From Saprospiraceae bacterium (GTDB taxonomy: Bacteria; Bacteroidota; Bacteroidia; Chitinophagales; Saprospiraceae), in the NCBI GenBank assembly GCA_020628755.1, contig JAHDEQ010000070.1:1-10303 (forward strand): a DNA stretch of 10,303 bases, given 5' to 3'. Made by a program: the position numbers and the translations under genes. Below, piece after piece: positions 6,311 through 10,303 of this stretch. The notes beneath the pieces are model-generated. The model searched no databases. It was given only the letters and a program-made list of their open reading frames with translations, and was not told the origin of the DNA. The first letter of the stretch is position 1. Each line of letters begins with the position of its first letter.

Positions 6311-6805
6311 TTATTGTATTTGGCCATATTTGGCTTCGTATTCTTCAATATACTCTGCCATGACTTGACCAATGATATCTTTGAGATAGGCTTTTTCTTC
6401 TTTGGCGATTTTTTTGAGTTTCTTTAATTTTGATTTTTCAAAAATGAAAGTAACTCGCTTTTTGAGGTTTTCGTGTCCTTCTAAACTCGTTTCGACAGTA
6501 CGACGAATCAGAGCATCAAGCCCAAAAAGTGCATCGCTACGTTCCCGACGTTTTGGGGAAACCTTAGCTTTATCCTTTATGATTTTTTTTGCCTTATCTT
6601 CGAGGGTTTCAGTCAACACATCTTCAAAAAGCGAATCCAAATCAGAAGTAAAATTTTTGGAAGAGCGTTTTTTAGAACGCTCTTTGCGTTTAGGCTCAAT
6701 TTTTTCCTCTGTTTTTACCAATAAAGGACTTCCTTCTGGTAAAGTTTCCTCTACAGATCCACCAAAAATGCTGTCTAAGCCATCTGTGAATTTCTTTTTA
6801 CTCAC
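6311..6805 (-). CDS. Putative ParA partner: triple LDSLF-motif repeat plus ribbon-helix-helix-like C-terminus
   Basis: This is a 164-residue, highly charged protein with no database family that I can name. Three copies of a motif align without gaps: FTDGLDSIFGGSVEETLPE (6-24), FTSDLDSLFEDVLTETLED (52-70) and GLDALIRRTVETSLEG (95-110). Basic PKRKERS-type linkers separate them (39-50 and 84-90). The GLDSIF/GLDALI core resembles the short N-terminal motif by which ParB proteins contact ParA. The end, RVTFIFEKSKLKKLKKIAKE (117-136) followed by a helix to about 158, fits a strand-helix-helix ribbon-helix-helix DNA-binding domain. It lies 48 bases downstream of parA on the same strand, as ParA partners usually do. 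The start is GTG at 6805, because a TAA lies four codons upstream in frame and no ATG precedes it. The function is inferred from architecture and context. Confidence 0.7.
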   Translation of the reverse strand: MSKKKFTDGLDSIFGGSVEETLPEGSPLLVKTEEKIEPKRKERSKKRSSKNFTSDLDSLFEDVLTETLEDKAKKIIKDKAKVSPKRRERSDALFGLDALIRRTVETSLEGHENLKKRVTFIFEKSKLKKLKKIAKEEKAYLKDIIGQVMAEYIEEYEAKYGQIQ

Positions 6806-6839
6806 AATCTTATATTATAAAACCATTGCAATTGTACAA

Positions 6840-6852
6840 TGATAAATTATCA
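6840..6852. promoter_or_regulatory. Small palindromes between parA and its partner gene
   Basis: TGATAA-A-TTATCA (6840-6852) is a perfect 6-bp inverted repeat ending one base before the parA stop codon. The palindrome TTGTACAA (6832-6839) abuts it. Both lie in the AT-rich 48-base gap between the two genes. They could be a binding site for the partner protein, or chance symmetry in AT-rich DNA. Confidence 0.3.
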
Positions 6853-6853
6853 A

Positions 6854-7651
6854 TTATTGAACCGAATTTGCTCTTGGAGTCCTTGTTCGTTCGGGTATAG
6901 GATTAGCAACTCTCTCCAAAATTTCTTTACAAAGAGCAAGATAATCTTTAGCACCATTACTACGGCGATTGTATCCAAAAATATCCTTGCGTTGAGCAGG
7001 AGCTTCAGCTAAGGCAACCGTTGAACGAATAAGCGTATTGAATACTTTGGGGCCAAAGTATTTGCGTATGGTTTCGACCACATCACGATTCAAGACTTTA
7101 CGTTTGTCATACATTGTCGCAATTACGCCACCAATTTGCAAACGCTTGTTTAAACGAAAACGTACTTTGTCAATGACTTGCTTGATTTTTGCCAAACCTT
7201 GTAGAGCCAAAAATTCTGTTTGCAAAGGAATATAAACGTAGTCACTACTCGTCAAGGCATTCAATGTCAATAAACCTAAAGAAGGAGGACAATCTATGAT
7301 AATAAAATCGTATTCTTCTTTGACAGGTTCAAACAATTCACGCATGATAAATTCTCGGCCTGCTTCATTGATGAGTTCCATCTCGGCACCCGACAAGTCA
7401 AGGGTAGAAGTGATAACATCCAAACCCTCTTTGACCGTATAAGGTACGAGTTCAGACTCACCTCTAACGGCTTCATAAATTGTATATTTTTGACGCGGAA
7501 TACCTAGCGAAAGTGTAAGGTTGGCCTGTGGGTCGAGGTCAATGAGCAAGACTTTTTTGCCTAACTCTACTAAGCCTGCCCCAATATTGATAGTACTTGT
7601 GGTCTTACCCACGCCACCCTTGTGGTTGAGTAATGAAATTATAATTCCCAT
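6854..7651 (-). CDS. parA: ParA-family P-loop ATPase
   Basis: This is a 265-residue ParA/Soj-type ATPase. It has the deviant Walker A KGGVGKTT (11-18) with the signature lysine K11, the Walker A' segment LLIDLDPQANLT (35-46) and the Walker B segment FIIIDCPPSLG (116-126). The conserved late segment LIRSTVALAEAPAQRKDIFG (207-226) is also present. There is no N-terminal helix-turn-helix, so it is the short (Soj/type Ib-like) form, which does not itself bind an operator specifically. ParA dimers bind DNA nonspecifically with ATP and are released when a ParB-type partner stimulates hydrolysis. The N-terminus MGIIISLLNHKGG differs from typical chromosomal ParA, and no classical ParB gene is beside it, so this is probably an accessory ParA. 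The ATG at 7651 places the P-loop at the expected distance. The likely partner is the next gene on the strand. Confidence 0.93.
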   Translation of the reverse strand: MGIIISLLNHKGGVGKTTSTINIGAGLVELGKKVLLIDLDPQANLTLSLGIPRQKYTIYEAVRGESELVPYTVKEGLDVITSTLDLSGAEMELINEAGREFIMRELFEPVKEEYDFIIIDCPPSLGLLTLNALTSSDYVYIPLQTEFLALQGLAKIKQVIDKVRFRLNKRLQIGGVIATMYDKRKVLNRDVVETIRKYFGPKVFNTLIRSTVALAEAPAQRKDIFGYNRRSNGAKDYLALCKEILERVANPIPERTRTPRANSVQ

Positions 7652-7674
7652 ATTATTTAAAAGTATGTTTGTTG

Positions 7675-7720
7675 AAGCGGTTATTTTAGATTAACCACTT
7701 ATGTTATAAAAGTATAACAT
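7675..7720. promoter_or_regulatory. Two abutting palindromes upstream of parA, candidate operator/centromere
   Basis: AAGCGGTTA (7675-7683) pairs with TAACCACTT (7692-7700) at 8 of 9 positions around 8 bases. Directly abutting it, ATGTTATA (7701-7708) pairs perfectly with TATAACAT (7713-7720) around AAAG. Together they occupy the parA leader/promoter region, 24-69 bases upstream of its start. In ParA systems with ribbon-helix-helix partners, the partner often binds repeats just upstream of parA both to repress the operon and to form the partition complex. Assigning that role here is inference. Confidence 0.4.
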
Positions 7721-7803
7721 TACAAACGTGAAAGTAGTGAAAATATTAATAAAAAATATAATTATCTAAGCAAAAACTCTAAGTTTTAAGCTGTTAATGG
7801 AGA

Positions 7804-7860
7804 TACTACAACTTTCGCACCAATTTTATTAAGAAAAATTTTAATATGTAGTAGCGAAGG
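7804..7860. repeat. Interleaved inverted repeats upstream of parA
   Basis: TACTACA (7804-7810) is complementary to TGTAGTA (7847-7853). CTTTCGC (7812-7818) is complementary to GCGAAGG (7854-7860), with one T·G. The arms occur in the order A-B-A'-B', so both stems cannot form as a simple nested hairpin. TATTAA (7827-7832) and TTAATA (7841-7846) form a further 6-bp hairpin inside the first pair. The element lies in the 292-base gene-free gap between parA and the Omp28-like gene. Confidence 0.45.
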
Positions 7861-7896
7861 TTTTAGTTTGTGGATAGGAAGAAAGAAAGGTGGGTG

Positions 7897-7929
7897 AAGC
7901 AGAAGGCATTTTCAAAATGCCTTCTGCTT
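7897..7929. terminator. 16-bp hairpin at the 3' end of the Omp28-like gene
   Basis: AAGCAGAAGGCATTTT (7897-7912) and AAAATGCCTTCTGCTT (7914-7929) are perfect complements around a single base, so in RNA the loop would be a few bases. It begins 14 bases past the stop codon of the minus-strand gene, the usual position for a terminator. The following minus-strand sequence is pyrimidine-rich (CACCCACCTTTCTTTC) rather than a pure T-run. The call rests mainly on the stem strength and position. Confidence 0.7.
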
Positions 7930-7943
7930 TTGGAGATTATATA

Positions 7944-8984
7944 TTATTCAAACAAAATCTTTTCTGTCAAAATCTTTCCATCTAATTGAAGGTGTACAAA
8001 ATACAAACCAGAAAGGTCATTATTTCCGATTTCAAACTGCTGCTGTCCAGCAGTTAGCTGACCTTCAAACACACGTTGTACCAAACGGCCGTTGGTATCA
8101 AAAACCTGAACAGAAGCAGTAGCAGCTTGCTCTAAATCAAAAGTCATAATTGCACTTTCTTGTACAATAGTAGGCGCAAGTTGAAAATCAATCGCACTTG
8201 CTTCCAATTCATTGGTACTCACAAAAGGCACAAATTCAGTCACACTGTGGGCATTTACAAACTGATAATCGTCGCCTACTTTTTCCCAAATAATAGCTGC
8301 CAAAACCAAATTGTCCATATTCCAATCGCTATTCATTGGCATCGTATAAGTAGCCTCTACAGACATTCCAGCGTCAATGCTACCACTTGCCAATGAAGAA
8401 CCAAAGGTATCACCAAAGGCTTTACGCATGACATTCGGGTGAATGTCGTCTGCCACGCTTCCAGCTTGATTTTCTTCTACATTATTTTCTAGTACATAAA
8501 GTCCTAAATAATAGTCGCCACTTGTAGCTTGAAAAAATTGCGTATTGGTACGAAGAACGATTTGGTTATCAGGACTCATCATAGCTTCCAAACCCGTATT
8601 GACAATAGGACTTTGCGTAAAATTAGCGGCAACTTGGTCAGCTACTTCAGTTCGTTTAGCTGCAATATTGCTGCTATTCGCACCAATATCTGTATTGTTT
8701 AAAACGAATTTTGGTTGTCCATTGACATTAAAATTATTACCAAAAGCAACAGATTCGTCTGTTTGAAGATTGCCGCTGTAATGGGCACCTACAATCAAGG
8801 CTTTGTCAGCATTATCTTCTACTAAGCCATCCATCAAAGTCCAGCCCCAGTTGCCACAGTTGGAGCACCACGTCGCTGAAACTTTAGTAATCATAGAACG
8901 CTGTTCTTGAGGGACTTCTATTTGTGCAAAAGACAAAATAGAAGTCATACATAATATTAAAAAGAGTAAAATTCTTCTGTTCAT
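7944..8984 (-). CDS. Secreted Omp28-like thioredoxin-fold protein with type IX sorting domain
   Basis: This is a 346-residue exported protein. The signal peptide (RILLFLILCMTSILSFA) cleaves before Q21. The N-terminal half fits the Omp28-related family with a thioredoxin-like fold: MITKVSATWCSNCGNWGW (31-48) carries a CxxC pair (C40, C43), and GQPKFV (89-94) could be the cis-proline loop. A beta-rich region (about 125-255) follows. The last 80 residues are a Por-type C-terminal sorting domain (FDTNGRLVQRVF, GLYFVHLQLDGKILTEKILF) that directs passage through the type IX secretion system and attachment to the outer membrane. This tail is diagnostic for Bacteroidota. The function of Omp28 proteins is not established; the CxxC suggests a redox or structural disulfide. 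It has its own hairpin terminator and a promoter in the divergent region. Confidence 0.88.
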   Translation of the reverse strand: MNRRILLFLILCMTSILSFAQIEVPQEQRSMITKVSATWCSNCGNWGWTLMDGLVEDNADKALIVGAHYSGNLQTDESVAFGNNFNVNGQPKFVLNNTDIGANSSNIAAKRTEVADQVAANFTQSPIVNTGLEAMMSPDNQIVLRTNTQFFQATSGDYYLGLYVLENNVEENQAGSVADDIHPNVMRKAFGDTFGSSLASGSIDAGMSVEATYTMPMNSDWNMDNLVLAAIIWEKVGDDYQFVNAHSVTEFVPFVSTNELEASAIDFQLAPTIVQESAIMTFDLEQAATASVQVFDTNGRLVQRVFEGQLTAGQQQFEIGNNDLSGLYFVHLQLDGKILTEKILFE

Positions 8985-9030
8985 AAGAGAGTTGATTTAT
9001 GATTAAATATTTTTGAATGAAATTTTTCTG

Positions 9031-9058
9031 CAAATTTAATTGCTTTTTTTTGGTCAAA
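9031..9058 (-). promoter_or_regulatory. Probable promoter of the Omp28-like gene
   Basis: On the minus strand, TTTG (9058-9055) is followed 16 bases later by TAAATTTG (9038-9031), which fits the Bacteroidota -7 element TAnnTTTG. The spacing is shorter than the usual 17-21 bases. Transcription would start near 9024, giving a leader of about 40 bases. The octamer and its following CA are identical to those in the purF promoter. Confidence 0.5.
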
Positions 9059-9084
9059 TATCACAAATTAGTAACATTTGATAG

Positions 9085-9636
9085 ATGAAAGACAATAAGA
9101 GTACCACTTTGCATTGGCAAACCCTCAATTCGGAAAAAGGAGAGGACTTAATCATCTTTAATGTCCGCTACGATGCGGTGGTCAATCCTCGAAACAACAA
9201 ACAACTCAAGGCAGTTGTTTTGGAATCCAATGATTCGGTCAATGTTATCGCTTTGACTCGCAACGACCAAGTTGTTTTAACCCGACAATATCGTTTTGGT
9301 ATTCAAGCCACGAGCCTTGAAGTGCCAGGAGGTTTTGTTGATGATGGAGAAGATTCTGAAACTGCGGCTCGGCGCGAGCTACAAGAGGAAACAGGATTTA
9401 CCGCACAAGAATGGACTTATTTGGGATTTTCCTATTCTAATCCTGTTTTTATGGATAGCAAAGTACATCATTGGTTAGCCCAAAATGTAGAAAAGACCCA
9501 TGAACCACTTTTTGATGAGGGCGAAGCAATAGAAGTAGAGGTTCAATCTTTGGCTGTCGCCAAAACTTTACTCAATGAAGGAGCGATTTTACATCCACAT
9601 TCCGTAGCAGCCTTCGCCAAGTATTTTAAATTTTAG
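9085..9636 (+). CDS. NUDIX hydrolase, ADP-sugar pyrophosphatase-like
   Basis: This 183-residue protein has a complete NUDIX box at 83-105. It matches G-x5-E-x7-R-E-x2-E-E-x-G-x exactly, with G83, E89, R97, E98, E101, E102 and G104, so the metal-binding glutamates are intact. Upstream, VVLTRQYRFG (63-72) and SLEVPGGF (77-84) resemble the ADP-ribose/ADP-sugar pyrophosphatase branch, which cleaves nucleoside diphosphate-X compounds to protect the cell or recycle them. The exact substrate cannot be told from sequence. It is the first gene of a plus-strand pair, ending 3 bases before the GNAT start. The ATG at 9085 gives a normal-length N-terminal strand region. Confidence 0.92.
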   Translation: MKDNKSTTLHWQTLNSEKGEDLIIFNVRYDAVVNPRNNKQLKAVVLESNDSVNVIALTRNDQVVLTRQYRFGIQATSLEVPGGFVDDGEDSETAARRELQEETGFTAQEWTYLGFSYSNPVFMDSKVHHWLAQNVEKTHEPLFDEGEAIEVEVQSLAVAKTLLNEGAILHPHSVAAFAKYFKF

Positions 9637-9639
9637 AAT

Positions 9640-10095
9640 ATGATAACCCTCCAACGTACCAACGCCCAAAATCCCGACTTCATTGAGCTAGTGCAACAGC
9701 TCGATGCTTACCTCACCATTACCGATGGCGACGAACATGATTTTTATGACCAATACAATAAACTAGATAATATCAAATACGTTATAGTCGCTTATGAAGA
9801 TGGAAAAGCAGTAGGCTGTGGTGCAATCAAAGCCTTTGATAAAAATACAATGGAAATCAAACGTATGTTTACCACTCCCGAAAGTCGTGGTAAAGGCATC
9901 GCTACCCAAATTTTAAAGGAATTAGAAAAGTGGGCAGCAGAAATGAATTATCAAAGGTGCATACTCGAAACAGGAATACGCCAAATAGAGGCGGTACGGC
10001 TCTACGACAAATCGGACTATCAACGCACTGCCAATTATGGACAATATATTGGTGTTCAGAATAGTGTTTGTTTTGAAAAAAAATTGCTTTCCTAA
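9640..10095 (+). CDS. GNAT-family N-acetyltransferase
   Basis: This is a 151-residue single-domain GNAT protein. The acetyl-CoA-binding motif A is clear: IKRMFTTPESRGKGIATQIL (73-92) with the R-G-K-G-I-A pyrophosphate loop (83-88). It is preceded by VIVAYEDGKAVGCGAIKAF (48-66), the usual strands 2-4. The C-terminal part (RCILETGIRQIEAVRLYDKSDYQ) has the tyrosine Y122 in the LYxKxGF-like motif B, here LYDKSDYQ. The acceptor is unknown; family members acetylate amino groups of small molecules or proteins. It starts 3 bases after the NUDIX stop, so the two are almost certainly co-transcribed. Confidence 0.92.
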   Translation: MITLQRTNAQNPDFIELVQQLDAYLTITDGDEHDFYDQYNKLDNIKYVIVAYEDGKAVGCGAIKAFDKNTMEIKRMFTTPESRGKGIATQILKELEKWAAEMNYQRCILETGIRQIEAVRLYDKSDYQRTANYGQYIGVQNSVCFEKKLLS

Positions 10096-10154
10096 ACCTG
10101 CGGGGGAGAAGAAGAGAAGGAGTAAGATTTAGTAAAGCTAATTATTGAAAAATA

Positions 10155-10185
10155 TTTGTTCCTTCCATATTTAACTCTAAATTTG
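10155..10185 (+). promoter_or_regulatory. Bacteroidota-type promoter for purF
   Basis: TTTG (10155-10158), 19 bases, then TAAATTTG (10178-10185) matches both elements and the spacing of the Bacteroidota housekeeping promoter (TTTG-N19-21-TAnnTTTG). Transcription would start near 10192, about 30 bases before the purF ATG. The gap holds no other gene, so purF appears to be separately transcribed from the NUDIX-GNAT pair. Confidence 0.75.
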
Positions 10186-10221
10186 CACTTTCTTAAACGC
10201 TTCTAAATACCTTCATCCCCG

Positions 10222-10303
10222 ATGAGTGATTTTATTAAGCATGAGTGTGGCATTGTTCTTATCCGCTTGCTTAAACCCCTTCAATACTACCAAGATAAGT
10301 ATG
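10222..10303 (+). CDS. purF: Amidophosphoribosyltransferase, N-terminal fragment (cut by window edge)
   Basis: Twenty-seven codons are visible before the window ends: MSDFIKHECGIVLIRLLKPL followed by QYYQDKY. This matches the start of Bacteroidota amidophosphoribosyltransferase-type proteins, in which a short propeptide precedes the catalytic cysteine (here C9 in HECGI) that becomes the N-terminal nucleophile of the class II glutamine amidotransferase domain. PurF transfers the amide nitrogen of glutamine to PRPP in the first step of purine synthesis. The rest of the gene lies outside the window. It has its own promoter upstream. Another class II amidotransferase cannot be fully excluded from so short a piece. 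Confidence 0.8.
   Translation, partial: MSDFIKHECGIVLIRLLKPLQYYQDKY

Noticed and set aside
6402..6842. 146-codon plus-strand frame opposite the ParA partner
   Set aside because: It is antisense to the motif-repeat protein, with arginine/serine-rich shadow composition and no family signature.
6311..7651. ParA pair as a sign of an integrated plasmid or conjugative element
   Set aside because: There are no relaxase, Tra, integrase, replication or attachment-site signals in the window, and the flanking genes look chromosomal.
9008..9015. TATTTTTG as a -7 element for the NUDIX-GNAT unit
   Set aside because: It fits TAnnTTTG, but no TTTG or TTG lies at a suitable distance upstream. I did not list it as a promoter.

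Overview
The window reads as chromosomal DNA from a member of the Bacteroidota, possibly a Saprospiraceae-like bacterium. The evidence is: a secreted protein with a C-terminal type IX secretion (Por) sorting domain; promoters of the Bacteroidota form TTTG-N19-TAnnTTTG, the best one upstream of purF; AT-rich DNA with no obvious Shine-Dalgarno sites; a large OstA/LptA-like envelope protein typical of the phylum; and a PurF N-terminus of the Bacteroidota type (MSDFIKHECGI). The family-level placement is inference.

Layout. Bases 1-309 hold no convincing gene. The next eight genes are all on the minus strand, so they read right to left: an iodotyrosine-deiodinase-like nitroreductase (310-975); a noncoding stretch rich in inverted repeats (976-1351); a 747-residue OstA/LptA-like protein that starts at TTG (1352-3595); a gamma-class carbonic anhydrase-like hexapeptide protein (3724-4236); a secreted TraB/GumN (Tiki-like) protein (4308-5246); a two-helix membrane DUF3137 protein (5336-6262); a small protein combining a threefold repeat with a ribbon-helix-helix-like end (6311-6805, GTG start); a ParA ATPase (6854-7651); and a secreted Omp28/thioredoxin-fold protein with a type IX sorting tail (7944-8984). 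After a roughly 100 bp divergent promoter region, the plus strand carries a two-gene unit of NUDIX hydrolase and GNAT acetyltransferase (9085-10095). The start of purF follows and runs off the right edge.

How the genes may work together. The ParA and the small protein downstream form what looks like a segregation or positioning pair. The small protein is not a canonical ParB. Its N-terminal two thirds carries three copies of an LDSLF-type motif that resembles the short ParA-contact motif at the N-terminus of ParB proteins (GLGxGLDALL). Its C-terminus resembles a ribbon-helix-helix DNA-binding domain. Two abutting palindromes just upstream of parA are candidate operator or centromere sites. 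This is the most interesting system in the window. The OstA-like, TraB/GumN and Omp28 proteins belong to the envelope; the carbonic anhydrase-like protein and the NUDIX, GNAT and PurF products are housekeeping or metabolic. Nothing indicates a phage, insertion sequence, CRISPR array, tRNA or rRNA.
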